64,000 nt of DNA from Albirhodobacter sp042466415. GTDB taxonomy: Bacteria; Pseudomonadota; Alphaproteobacteria; Rhodobacterales; Rhodobacteraceae. Under the pieces are notes generated by a model that worked only from the letters and a program-made list of their open reading frames with translations, was not told where the DNA came from and did not search any database. The stretch covers positions 2,480,001 to 2,544,000 of the forward strand of contig NZ_JAXHCH010000002.1 in assembly GCF_042466415.1 (NCBI RefSeq). Reading direction: 5' to 3'. Shown here piece after piece: positions 53,858-63,216 of the stretch. The position numbers and the translations under genes were made by a program. Every line of letters starts with the position of its first letter. Position 1 is the stretch's first letter.

Positions 53858-56833
53858 ATGACGCCCGCACTTATCGTAGCCCTTCCTTTCCTCGGCGCCT
53901 TGCTGCCTGGTATTTTGATCCGAACGGGTCGGGATAACACCGCGATTGCCGCCGGCCTTTGCTCCGCACTCGCTTTGCTGGGGTTGCTGTTGCAACTTCC
54001 CGAGGTGATGGCGGGTGAGGTGATCACAGCGCAATTTTCTTGGCTGCCCGAGCTTGGGCTGAATGTGAATTTCCGGATCGACGGCCTTGCGATGCTGTTT
54101 GCAACGATGATCTTGGGGATCGGGATCCTCATCATCATCTACGCGCGCTATTACTTGTCGAAAGACGATCCGGCAGGCCAGTTCTATACCTATCTGATGC
54201 TGTTCCAAGGCGCGATGGTCGGCATTGTGTTGTCAGATAACATCCTGCTTTTGCTTATTTTCTGGGAGCTGACGTCACTTTCCTCGTTCCTTCTGATCGG
54301 CTTTTGGAAGCATCTTCCCGAGGGGCGCCAAGGCGCGCGGATGGCATTGACCGTCACAGGGTTAGGCGGCTTGGCGATGATCGCGGGTATGATGATCTTG
54401 GGTCATATCGCGGGCAGCTATGAGATTTCGGATATTTTGCAGGCAAAAGACGCCATTCAGGCATCGCCTCTTTACCTGCCGGCGCTGATCCTGATTTTGA
54501 TCGGTGCCTTCACAAAATCGGCTCAGTTCCCGTTCCACTTCTGGCTGCCACACGCGATGGCCGCGCCGACCCCTGTTTCGGCCTATCTGCATTCGGCGAC
54601 GATGGTGAAGGCGGGGTTGTTCCTCATGGCGCGTCTCTGGCCTGTTTTGGCAGGTACGCCTGAGTGGTTTTATATTGTTGCGACGACGGGCCTTGTGACC
54701 ATGTTGGTTGGTGCCAAGATCGCGATTTTCAAAGACGATCTTAAGGCATTGCTGGCGTTCTCCACTGTTTCGCATCTCGGTCTGATTACGTTCCTGCTGG
54801 GGTTGGGGACGACGGGCGGCGCGATTGCGGCCGTGTTCCATATTATCAACCATGCCACCTTCAAAGCCGCGTTGTTCATGACGGCGGGCATCGTCGATCA
54901 CGAGACGCACACGCGCGACATCAAACGGCTGGGCGGGTTGCGGCATTTGATGCCCTTGACGTTTACAATCGCCACGATCGGCGCGCTGTCGATGGCAGGC
55001 ATTCCGCTGTTCAACGGCTTCTTATCGAAAGAACTTATGCTTGAGGAGGCCGCTCATACCGTCTGGAACGGCTATGCGTGGCTGGTGCCTGTGCTCGCGA
55101 CGATTGGCGCATTGCTCTCCGCGGCCTACTCGTTCCGCTATATTGCGCATCCGTTCTTGGGAGCCGAGCGGACCGATTATCCACATAAGCCGCATGATCC
55201 GGGCTTCGGCCTTTGGGGGCCGCCGGCGTTGCTCGCGGTGTTGGTGATGGCCATCGGGGTCGCGCCTGCTTGGATATCGCCGTACGTCAGCCAGATTGCA
55301 TCTGCCGTGACGGGGGAGGAGATCCACGTCCATCTCGCGATTTGGCATGGGGTGACGCCTGCGTTGATTATGTCGGGAATTGCGGTCGTAGGTGGTTTGA
55401 TCCTGCTGTCGCTCCACGCGCCGCTTGACCGGATCTGGAATGCAGTCCCGCGGCCAGAGGCGAAAGCGGCCTTTGATCTCGTGACCGGCGGGATTGAGAG
55501 TGGTTTCGCTTGGTTTACCAATGGCCTGCACAATGGCTCGATGCCGCGCTACTTGGCTGCTTTTGCCATTGCGGCCCTGGCTGCGGGCTGGTGGGCTTGG
55601 TCTGGTGGGGTGATGGGGCCACAAACGCGCCCTCTGCTGGAAATTACGCCTGCTGCTGCAATCGGCTGGACATTGTTGATGGTGGCGACGGGGGGCATTG
55701 TGGCGTTCCACCATTTCCGCCTGCTTGCCTTGGTGCTGATCGCGATTATCGGTTTGATCGTATCAACCTGCTTCATCTATCTCTCCGCGCCGGACCTCGC
55801 ACTGACGCAAATCTCGGTCGAGACGGTAACAGTGATCTTGATGCTCCTCGCGCTCAACTTCCTCCCCAAGATGACGAAGGTCGAAAGCCCCGTCTGGAAG
55901 TTGAGCCTCGACTCCGTGATCGCTATTGCGGGCGGTTTGGGCATGGGCGGGCTTATCTATGCGCTGATGCGCCGTGATTTCGCCTTCCCGTCAATTTCGG
56001 AATACCACCTCGCGAATTCTTATAATCTCGCGGGCGGCGACAATGTCGTGAATGTGATCCTCGTTGATTTCCGCGGCTACGATACGTTCGGGGAGGTGAT
56101 CGTTCTGGGGATCGCAGCTCTGGCGATTTTCGCCTTGACCGAAGCGCTGTTGACGGGGCCGTCAAACCGTAAGCTGATGGCATGGTCGCCCGATCAAGCG
56201 CGCGCGGGGGATCGCCATCCGCTGATGCTTTTGGTTGCGACCCGCGTAATGATGCCGCTGGCATTGATGGTGGGTGTCTTCATCTTCTTGCGTGGTCACA
56301 ATCAACCGGGCGGCGGGTTCATCGCCGGTCTGGTCGTGTCGATCGCGCTTGTCATGCAGTATATGGCGTCAGGCTTCGCTTGGACACAGGCGCGCCAGAA
56401 GGTCTATTACCACGTTCTGATCGCGCTTGGCGTGATCATCGCGGGTGTGACGGGCGTTGGCGCGTGGTTCAACGGAATGCCGTTCCTCACGTCGGACTTC
56501 GGATATTTCAAAATTCCGGGACTTGAGAAGTTTGAGCTCGCGACCGCAGCAGCCTTCGATCTGGGCGTATTCCTCGGCGTCGTGGGGTCGGTCATGCTGG
56601 CGCTGGGCGGGCTCTCTCGCTTGGCGCGGCGGGCTGCGGTCGGCGACAGTGTCGGCGCACATGCGGTGGCCGAAAAACCTGAAGCGCGTGATTTTGCGCA
56701 AACGGTTCCGGCGCATGTCGGCATGATGGCCAGCCCGAGGCCACAACCAAAACCGCCTTTGCCGCCAGAACCCGAGCCGTTCGAAAAAAAGACGAAAACT
56801 GGCAAGCGCGCCAAGAAGAAAGCGGAGGAATAA
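53858..56833 (+). CDS. mrpA: Na+/H+ antiporter Mrp subunit A fused to subunit B
   Basis: A 991-residue fusion of MrpA (complex-I NuoL-like, about 1-780) with a C-terminal MnhB-type domain (from about 785; TRVMMPLALMVGVFIFLRGHNQPGGGF). Proton-channel segments such as FWELTSLSSFLLIGFW, HFWLPHAMAAPTPVSAYLHSATMVKAG (read in parts) and HLGLITFLLGLG are typical. The hydrophilic tail is Pro-rich then Lys-rich (about 945-991). ATG 53858 is chosen because MTPALIVALPFLGALLPG is the normal start; no strong ribosome-binding site is visible. First gene of mrpABCDEFG, which exchanges Na+ for H+. Confidence 0.93.
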   Translation: MTPALIVALPFLGALLPGILIRTGRDNTAIAAGLCSALALLGLLLQLPEVMAGEVITAQFSWLPELGLNVNFRIDGLAMLFATMILGIGILIIIYARYYLSKDDPAGQFYTYLMLFQGAMVGIVLSDNILLLLIFWELTSLSSFLLIGFWKHLPEGRQGARMALTVTGLGGLAMIAGMMILGHIAGSYEISDILQAKDAIQASPLYLPALILILIGAFTKSAQFPFHFWLPHAMAAPTPVSAYLHSATMVKAGLFLMARLWPVLAGTPEWFYIVATTGLVTMLVGAKIAIFKDDLKALLAFSTVSHLGLITFLLGLGTTGGAIAAVFHIINHATFKAALFMTAGIVDHETHTRDIKRLGGLRHLMPLTFTIATIGALSMAGIPLFNGFLSKELMLEEAAHTVWNGYAWLVPVLATIGALLSAAYSFRYIAHPFLGAERTDYPHKPHDPGFGLWGPPALLAVLVMAIGVAPAWISPYVSQIASAVTGEEIHVHLAIWHGVTPALIMSGIAVVGGLILLSLHAPLDRIWNAVPRPEAKAAFDLVTGGIESGFAWFTNGLHNGSMPRYLAAFAIAALAAGWWAWSGGVMGPQTRPLLEITPAAAIGWTLLMVATGGIVAFHHFRLLALVLIAIIGLIVSTCFIYLSAPDLALTQISVETVTVILMLLALNFLPKMTKVESPVWKLSLDSVIAIAGGLGMGGLIYALMRRDFAFPSISEYHLANSYNLAGGDNVVNVILVDFRGYDTFGEVIVLGIAALAIFALTEALLTGPSNRKLMAWSPDQARAGDRHPLMLLVATRVMMPLALMVGVFIFLRGHNQPGGGFIAGLVVSIALVMQYMASGFAWTQARQKVYYHVLIALGVIIAGVTGVGAWFNGMPFLTSDFGYFKIPGLEKFELATAAAFDLGVFLGVVGSVMLALGGLSRLARRAAVGDSVGAHAVAEKPEARDFAQTVPAHVGMMASPRPQPKPPLPPEPEPFEKKTKTGKRAKKKAEE

Positions 56834-56834
56834 G

Positions 56835-57170
56835 ATGGAAATCCTCGTCGCAACGGCGGTGGGCGCAATGTGCGCGGCCGGCCTCTACCTCATCTTGCGT
56901 TTGCGCACGTTCCCTGTTGTCTTGGGGATGTCGCTGCTGTCTTACGCGGTTAATATTTTCCTGTTCGCCACGGGTCGTCTCGCGGTGAACTTGCCGCCGA
57001 TCCTGTCGCATCACGACAATGTCTACACCGATCCTGTGCCGCAGGCGCTTGTCCTGACGGCGATCGTTATCTCCTTCGGGATGACGGCCGTATTGGTGAT
57101 GATGTCGCTCGGAGCTTATATCGAAGCGGGCGATGACCGCATCAACCTCGACGAGGAGGACGCGCAATGA
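56835..57170 (+). CDS. mrpC: Mrp antiporter subunit C
   Basis: A 111-residue NuoK-like protein with three hydrophobic helices. GMSLLSYAVNIFLFATGRL and the later DPVPQALVLTAIVISFGMTA carry the conserved intramembrane acidic and polar positions of MrpC. It starts one base after the mrpA stop and overlaps mrpD by 4 bases. Confidence 0.95.
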   Translation: MEILVATAVGAMCAAGLYLILRLRTFPVVLGMSLLSYAVNIFLFATGRLAVNLPPILSHHDNVYTDPVPQALVLTAIVISFGMTAVLVMMSLGAYIEAGDDRINLDEEDAQ

Positions 57171-58873
57171 CCCATTGGATGATCCTTCCCGTTATCCTGC
57201 CTGCATTCCTTGCACCGCTTATTGTGCTTTGGGCGCGGTTTGATCTAACGGCGCAGCGTGTCTTCTCGATCATCGGGATGCTCACCCATTTGGGCCTCGC
57301 GATTTCACTCGCGGCCTATGCAACCTCCCACGATCCGCAGGTTTACCGCCTCGGGAATTGGGAGGCGCCCTTCGGGATTACCCTCGTCCTTGACCGTTTG
57401 GCGGCTTTGATGCTCGTCTTGACGGCGCTACTGGGCCTTATCGTCGCGCTCTACGCCACCGGTGCAGGTTGGGATCGCCGCGGATGGCATTTCCATTCTT
57501 TGCTGCAGTTCCAGATGATGGGCCTCAACGGTGCGTTCTTGACGGGCGATGCGTTCAACCTGTTCGTGTTCTTCGAGGTATTGTTGATCGCGTCTTATGG
57601 TCTGATGATCCATTCGGGCGGCAAGGATCGCCTGAAAGCTGGCGTGCAATATGTCGTTTATAACCTCGCCGGTTCGGCTTTGTTCCTGATTGCGCTTGGT
57701 ACGATTTACTCGGTGACGGGGACGCTCTCTATGGCGGATCTGGCGCAGAAGGTGGCGATCCTGCCCCCTGAAAGCACGGCGCTTGTGCGGGTTGGGGCGA
57801 TGCTTCTGATGCTCGTCTTCGCTGTTAAGGCGGCACTCGTTCCCTTCCAGTTCTGGTTGCCGGGCACCTATGCAAACGCTCCTGGGCCGGTGGCGGCGCT
57901 CTTTGCGATCATGACGAAAGTTGGCGTCTATGCGATCGTGCGTATCTATACGTTGATGTTCCCGCGCGGTGGCACGATTGGCGATATGGCGTATGATGTG
58001 CTTGTGCCCGCGGCTGTGGTGTCGATGGTGATCGGCATGATCGGTGTTATGGGCGCCCGCGATCTGGGGCGGACGGTGGCCTATGCGGTGGTCGGGTCTG
58101 TCGGCACAATGATGTTGGCCTTCGCGCAATTTGATCCGGCCGCAACAGCGGCAGGTCTCTATTACATGGTGCATTCGACCTTTGCCGCCGCCGCCCTGTT
58201 CCTGATCGTGGACATTATGCGGATGCGCCGCGGGGTGCGCGGCCTGACAATCCGCGCAGTGCAGCCGATGGAGGGCCACGGCCTCCTCGCGGCCGGATTT
58301 TTCGCCTCCGCGATCGCGATGGCGGGGATGCCGCCTTTGTCCGGCTTCTTGGGCAAGTTGATGATCATGGACGCGCTCAGGGATCTTGCCGGTGGCTATC
58401 TGATCTGGGCGGCCATCCTGATCACCTCGCTGATTGCAATCTACGGCTTCGCACGCGCGGGCTCGACGGTCTTCTGGAAAGCCTATTCCGAGGATGCGTT
58501 AAGCCTTGGGGATATCACCGAACGGAAGGAGACCCCATTCCTTGCGATTACCTCCGCGTTTCTACCGCTCGGCGTTTTGGTCGCGCTGGTGATCTTCGCC
58601 GGGCCTGCCGCGAAATGGATGCGCGGCACGGCAGACCAGCTTTATCCGCCGCAGGCCTATATCTCTGCTGTGATGGATGGCGCTTTGGAGCGGGCGATGG
58701 CGGCGCAGGAAGCTGGCGCGCACGGGCATGATGCGCCCGATGCTACGGGCACGAGTGACGCCGCGCACGAAGCAGGTCAGGACGATAGCCACGGTGACGA
58801 TCTGACCGTTGCTCCGCCAGCCGATTATGACGCAACCGGCGCAACATCGCCCGCGACCGATGTCGCGCATTAA
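57167..58873 (+). CDS. mrpD: Mrp antiporter subunit D
   Basis: A 568-residue NuoN/NuoM-like subunit with about 14 helices. FNLFVFFEVLLIASYGLMIH and VKAALVPFQFWLPGTYANAP are the core proton-path segments. The C-terminal 58 residues (about 511-568) are an unusual soluble tail with five His and ten Asp, for example AGAHGHDAPD and QDDSHGDD. Translation is coupled to mrpC by an ATGA overlap; mrpE follows after 10 bases. Confidence 0.95.
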   Translation: MTHWMILPVILPAFLAPLIVLWARFDLTAQRVFSIIGMLTHLGLAISLAAYATSHDPQVYRLGNWEAPFGITLVLDRLAALMLVLTALLGLIVALYATGAGWDRRGWHFHSLLQFQMMGLNGAFLTGDAFNLFVFFEVLLIASYGLMIHSGGKDRLKAGVQYVVYNLAGSALFLIALGTIYSVTGTLSMADLAQKVAILPPESTALVRVGAMLLMLVFAVKAALVPFQFWLPGTYANAPGPVAALFAIMTKVGVYAIVRIYTLMFPRGGTIGDMAYDVLVPAAVVSMVIGMIGVMGARDLGRTVAYAVVGSVGTMMLAFAQFDPAATAAGLYYMVHSTFAAAALFLIVDIMRMRRGVRGLTIRAVQPMEGHGLLAAGFFASAIAMAGMPPLSGFLGKLMIMDALRDLAGGYLIWAAILITSLIAIYGFARAGSTVFWKAYSEDALSLGDITERKETPFLAITSAFLPLGVLVALVIFAGPAAKWMRGTADQLYPPQAYISAVMDGALERAMAAQEAGAHGHDAPDATGTSDAAHEAGQDDSHGDDLTVAPPADYDATGATSPATDVAH

Positions 58874-58883
58874 GGGGACCGCC

Positions 58884-59375
58884 ATGCTGAAACGTCTTTT
58901 CCCGCATCCCTATCTGTCGCTCACGCTGACCGTTGTCTGGTTGATGCTCGTCAATGATTTCCGCTGGGGCAGCCTTGTGATGGGCCTGATCCTCGGGATC
59001 ATTATTCCGGCCATCACCGAGCCTTACTGGCCTGACCGGTCGGTCATTCGTAACCCGCATAAGCTGGTCGCCTACCTCGGCATCGTGTTGTACGATATCG
59101 TCAAATCGAACCTCGATGTTGCGATGATTGTTTTGTTCAAATCGAACAAGGATCTGCAACCTGCGTGGGTGAATGTGCCGCTGGATTTGACCTCGCCTGA
59201 ATCGATTACCGCTTTGGCGTCGACTGTGACGATGACACCAGGCACGCTCTCGGCCGAGCTTTCGACCGACGGTCGATCATTGTTGGTGCATTGCCTCCAC
59301 GCCCCTGATCCAGACTCTGTGCGCGACGAGATCAAGACGCGCTACGAGGCCCGCCTGAAGGAGATTTTCGTATGA
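58884..59375 (+). CDS. mrpE: Mrp antiporter subunit E
   Basis: A 163-residue subunit with two to three N-terminal helices (MLKRLFPHPYLSLTLTVVWL, then GSLVMGLILGIIIPAI) and a cytoplasmic domain containing ALASTVTMTPGTLSAEL, the family signature. Start at 58884; in-frame sequence upstream lies in the mrpD 3' end. It overlaps mrpF by 4 bases. Confidence 0.94.
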   Translation: MLKRLFPHPYLSLTLTVVWLMLVNDFRWGSLVMGLILGIIIPAITEPYWPDRSVIRNPHKLVAYLGIVLYDIVKSNLDVAMIVLFKSNKDLQPAWVNVPLDLTSPESITALASTVTMTPGTLSAELSTDGRSLLVHCLHAPDPDSVRDEIKTRYEARLKEIFV

Positions 59376-59641
59376 TCGGATATGCGCTCGTTTTCGCAAT
59401 CGCATGCTTCTCAATCGCGCTGTTGCTAAATCTGTTCCGCATCGTTCGCGCGCCGGGGGTTACGGATCGCATCCTCGCTTTGGATACGATGGTCGTAAAC
59501 GCGATCGCGCTTTTGATCCTCTTCGGGATCGATGAGAATAACGGGATCTACTTTGAGGCGTCGATCTTGTTCGCGATGGTCGGTTTTGTCTCCACGGTCG
59601 CCTATGCGAAGTTTATCCTTCGCGGCGATATTATCGAGTGA
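59372..59641 (+). CDS. mrpF: Mrp antiporter subunit F
   Basis: An 89-residue three-helix protein with the RAPGVTDRILALDTM segment typical of MrpF. ATGA overlap with mrpE; mrpG begins 7 bases after its stop. Confidence 0.94.
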   Translation: MIGYALVFAIACFSIALLLNLFRIVRAPGVTDRILALDTMVVNAIALLILFGIDENNGIYFEASILFAMVGFVSTVAYAKFILRGDIIE

Positions 59642-59648
59642 GGATGTG

Positions 59649-60068
59649 ATGGATTTGATCTGGGAAATTCTGATTTCGGCCTGTCTCATCTTGGGGGGCT
59701 TCTTTGGTCTGGTGGGCTCGATAGGGCTTATCAAGCTGCCTGATCCAATGACGCGCCTGCATGCGCCGACAAAGGCTGCGACGCTTGGCATCGGTGGCGT
59801 TCTGATCGCTTCGATGATTTGGTTCGCGGCCTTCGGAAGTGGCTTCTCGTTCCATGAATTGCTGATCACGCTTTTCCTGTTCATGACCGCCCCGATCACC
59901 GCGCATTTCCTCGCGAAGGCGAATTTGCACCGCGAATGGTCGCCCGATGCCTTGCCTGAGGATACCAACAAGTCGGGCTGGGCGATCTTTACACCGGGCG
60001 CTGATACGGCGGCGCAGGCTTTGGCGGACGAGCAGGAGGATCCGATCGGCGAAGAAAACGACGCCTGA
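59649..60068 (+). CDS. mrpG: Mrp antiporter subunit G
   Basis: A 139-residue subunit with three helices and the motif GSIGLIKLPDPMTRLHAPTKAATLG (read in two parts, about 25-48), the MrpG/PhaG signature. An acidic soluble C-terminal tail (about 100-139) extends beyond the usual core. Start at 59649, preceded by GAGGATGTG. Last gene of the mrp operon, followed by a strong terminator. Confidence 0.94.
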   Translation: MDLIWEILISACLILGGFFGLVGSIGLIKLPDPMTRLHAPTKAATLGIGGVLIASMIWFAAFGSGFSFHELLITLFLFMTAPITAHFLAKANLHREWSPDALPEDTNKSGWAIFTPGADTAAQALADEQEDPIGEENDA

Positions 60069-60100
60069 TCCGATCCGCGATTGCGGCGACCCAACTCAAT

Positions 60101-60139
60101 AAAAAGACCCCGCCGGACGATTATCCGGCGGGGTCTTTT
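60101..60139. terminator. bidirectional terminator between mrpG and dapA
   Basis: A 14-bp perfect stem AAGACCCCGCCGGA/TCCGGCGGGGTCTT with a 6-base loop, A-run before and TT after; it serves both convergent units. Confidence 0.92.
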
Positions 60140-60159
60140 GACGTCTGGAGGATGATATC

Positions 60160-61032
60160 TTAGAGCAAACCCGCGTGGATCATCGCCGCGTCGATTTTAG
60201 CTTTCGTTTCGTCCAATAGCTCCGTCAACGGAAGCCGCACTTCTGGCGAGCACAGGCCAAGTTTCGACATCGCATATTTTGCGCCCGCGACGCCCGGCTC
60301 AATGAAGATCGCGATGTGCAGCGGAATAAGCTTATCTTGAATATCTAGGGCCGTCGCGTAGTCGCCGGCGAGGCAGGCCTGCTGCATCTGTGCGCACAGC
60401 TTAGGCGCGACGTTTGCCGTCACCGAGATGCAGCCGACGCCCCCCATCGCGTTGAAGCCAACCGCGGTTGCGTCTTCGCCCGACAGTTGCAGGAATTCCG
60501 CGCCGCAGGTCATGCGTTGTTTTGCAACGCGGGCGAGATCGCCGGTCGCATCTTTCACGCCGACAATGCGCGGCAATTTTGCAAGCTCTGCCATCGTATC
60601 GGGCATCATATCCACAACCGAACGACCCGGGATGTTATATATGATGATCGGGAGCGAACATGCGTCATGCATTGCGGTGAAATGCGCGACCATGCCGCGC
60701 TGGGTCGGTTTGTTGTAATATGGCGTCACAACGAGAGCACCGTCCGCGCCGGTTGCTTCCGCATGTTTGATCAGATCCACACCTTCGGCGGTAGAGTTCG
60801 AACCAGCCCCCGCGATAATTTTGATCCGGCCAGCCGCCGCTTTGACGACCTCCGACACGACCAACATATGTTCTTCGTGGCTTACCGTGGGGCTCTCACC
60901 CGTGGTGCCAACCGGGACAAGCCCGTGGCTACCTTCACGGATGTGCCAATCCACAAGTTTTTTGAGCGCGTCCAGATCCAACGCGCCGTCCTTGAACGGC
61001 GTGATCAGTGCGGGGTAAGACCCTTTGAACAT
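60160..61032 (-). CDS. dapA: 4-hydroxy-tetrahydrodipicolinate synthase
   Basis: A 290-residue class I aldolase-fold enzyme that condenses pyruvate with aspartate semialdehyde in lysine and diaminopimelate synthesis. The Schiff-base lysine is K160 in GVKDATGD; VVTPYYNKP (Y105/Y106), GTTGES and IIIYNIPGR (Y132) supply the active site. AAGGAG precedes ATG 61032; upstream in-frame residues are excluded. Cytosolic, monocistronic. Confidence 0.96.
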   Translation of the reverse strand: MFKGSYPALITPFKDGALDLDALKKLVDWHIREGSHGLVPVGTTGESPTVSHEEHMLVVSEVVKAAAGRIKIIAGAGSNSTAEGVDLIKHAEATGADGALVVTPYYNKPTQRGMVAHFTAMHDACSLPIIIYNIPGRSVVDMMPDTMAELAKLPRIVGVKDATGDLARVAKQRMTCGAEFLQLSGEDATAVGFNAMGGVGCISVTANVAPKLCAQMQQACLAGDYATALDIQDKLIPLHIAIFIEPGVAGAKYAMSKLGLCSPEVRLPLTELLDETKAKIDAAMIHAGLL

Positions 61033-61243
61033 GACACGCTCCTTAAAATTTGCCCTTTGATCTGGGGCCTTGTGATGATGGCGGATTCGCCGTTCTATAG
61101 TGGCGCGGAAACTAGCCGAGCATTGCGCGATTGCCAAGCGCGCGTCTCAACTCTGTGGCGGTCAGTTTGATGCTGGCGCGTTTGTGTATTGAACCGGTTA
61201 GCCCGAATCGGGCAGGAAGGGAAAAAAGCAGACAGGCACGCTC

Positions 61244-63178
61244 ATGATGAACCACCTTATCCATACCCTGTTCGCGGGGCTGGTGCTCATTGCGCCGGCG
61301 TCGCGGGGCTTTGCGGATGCGCCAGAGCCGCTCGCGAGGGCGCTGCAAGCCGCTGACGCGGGCGATTGGGTGCGCGCTGAGAGCGATGCGCGAACCTCGG
61401 GACCGCTCGCGTTTGATATTATGGAGTGGCACCGCTTGCGGGCAGGCGAAGGGGCGTTTGCCGATTACGCAGATTTTGCCACGCGCCGCGAGGATTGGCC
61501 GGGGATGGAGCTCTTGCGCCGCAAAGGGGAAAGCAAGCTCGCTGACGCCCCCGCGGCGCAGGTCTTGGCCTATTTCGCGGAGAACGAACCGATCACCGGC
61601 ACAGGTGCGCTTGCTTTGGTTGCGGCACACGGGGCGATGGGGGACGGGGAGCATGCGGCGGCCGCGGCGGCGAAAGCGTGGCGTTCCCTGACGTTGAGCA
61701 GCGCCGACGAGGCCGAGTTTTTGACGCGCTATGCCGAACAGCTCGCCCCCCATCATGATGGGCGGATGGCGATGTTGCTTGATGCAGGCGATTGGCGCTC
61801 CGCTAGCCGGATGCTGGATCACGTCAGCCCGAACACGCGTGCGGTGGCGCAGGCACGTATTGCTTTGCAATCCGATGCAAACGGCGTCGATGCCTTGGTC
61901 GCGGCCGTTCCGCATCCGATCAATACCTCCGCTGGCCTCGCCAAAGATCGCGCCGATTGGCGTGCGCGCAAGGATTTCGACGATGCGGCAATCGAGCTCA
62001 TTCTAGAGCGCTCGGTCACGGCGGCCAGCTTGGGCGATCCGCGAAACTGGGCAAGTATCCGCGCCCGCCTAGCGCGGCTTGATCTGCGGAACGGTAATGC
62101 GCGCCGCGCCTATCGTTTGGCGTCCAACCACCATTTGAACAGTGGTGAGGCCTATGCCGATCTCGAATGGATTTCCGGATATGCGGCGCTGAAGCTAGGG
62201 GATGGGCCGACCGCGCTCGGCCATTTCCAGCATCTCGAAACACTCGTTGAAAGCCCGATTTCCTCCGCGCGCGCGGGGTATTGGGAAGGGCGCGCGCTGG
62301 AACACATGGGCCGCACGGCGGATGCTCGGGCCGCCTATGCCCGCGCCGCTGCGCATCAGACGGCGTATTACGGGCTTCTCGCAGCTGAAAAGATCGGCGG
62401 CACATTGGATCCGACCCTCGCAGGAACAGCGCCGCTTCCCGATTGGAAGGAAGGCACTTTCCGCAGTAGTTCGGTTTTTGAGGCCGCAGTGTTGTTGCAT
62501 GATGCGGGCGCGGATGAGTTGGCGCGGCGATTCATCTTGCACCTCTCCGAAAGCTTGGGGGCCCGCGATATCGCAGGCCTTGCGAAGCTCGCGCAGGAGT
62601 GGAACGATCCCACGCTTGCCGTTCGCCTTGCAAAGCGTGCCGCAACGGATGGGCTGGTTCTCACCTCCGCCTATTTCCCGCTGACGGGTATCGAGAAAGA
62701 CAAACTCTCCGTTCCGCCGGAACTCGCCCTCGCAATCGCGCGGCGTGAGAGTGAATTTGACGCCACCGCAGGCTCGCCCGTGGGCGCGCGCGGGCTCATG
62801 CAGTTGATGCCAGGAACCGCGAAGATGATGGCGTCAAAGCTGGGCGTTGAATATGACGTAAACCGCCTGACAAATCCCGATTACAACGCGCAATTGGGGG
62901 CTGAATATCTGGCGACGCTGCGCGCGGAGTTCGGCTCTAGTCCGGTTCTCGTTGCGGTTGGTTACAACGCCGGGCCAGGGCGATCGCGGCGGTGGATGGA
63001 GGAGCGTGGCGATCCGCGTGAACCGACTGTCGACATCGTCGATTGGGTCGAGATGATCCCCTTCTCGGAAACACGAAACTACGTGATGCGCGTGGCCGAA
63101 AGCCTTCCCGTTTACCGGATGCGCCTTGGGGCGGAGGCGGGCCCAGTGACGTTCTCACAAGAGCTGCGCGGGCAATGA
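61244..63178 (+). CDS. slt: soluble lytic murein transglycosylase
   Basis: A 644-residue exported lytic transglycosylase that cleaves peptidoglycan glycan strands to 1,6-anhydro ends. A Sec signal (about 1-24, ending RGFADA) is followed by a long alpha-helical superhelical (TPR-like) domain (about 30-470), then the catalytic SLT domain. Catalytic E502 is in ARRESEF, with GARGLMQLMPGTA and a later VGYNAGPGR. The length and layout match Slt70. It diverges from dapA. Confidence 0.95.
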   Translation: MMNHLIHTLFAGLVLIAPASRGFADAPEPLARALQAADAGDWVRAESDARTSGPLAFDIMEWHRLRAGEGAFADYADFATRREDWPGMELLRRKGESKLADAPAAQVLAYFAENEPITGTGALALVAAHGAMGDGEHAAAAAAKAWRSLTLSSADEAEFLTRYAEQLAPHHDGRMAMLLDAGDWRSASRMLDHVSPNTRAVAQARIALQSDANGVDALVAAVPHPINTSAGLAKDRADWRARKDFDDAAIELILERSVTAASLGDPRNWASIRARLARLDLRNGNARRAYRLASNHHLNSGEAYADLEWISGYAALKLGDGPTALGHFQHLETLVESPISSARAGYWEGRALEHMGRTADARAAYARAAAHQTAYYGLLAAEKIGGTLDPTLAGTAPLPDWKEGTFRSSSVFEAAVLLHDAGADELARRFILHLSESLGARDIAGLAKLAQEWNDPTLAVRLAKRAATDGLVLTSAYFPLTGIEKDKLSVPPELALAIARRESEFDATAGSPVGARGLMQLMPGTAKMMASKLGVEYDVNRLTNPDYNAQLGAEYLATLRAEFGSSPVLVAVGYNAGPGRSRRWMEERGDPREPTVDIVDWVEMIPFSETRNYVMRVAESLPVYRMRLGAEAGPVTFSQELRGQ

Positions 63179-63216
63179 GCGCAGACGCTCATGAGGACGC
63201 GCCACCGCACAGATTG

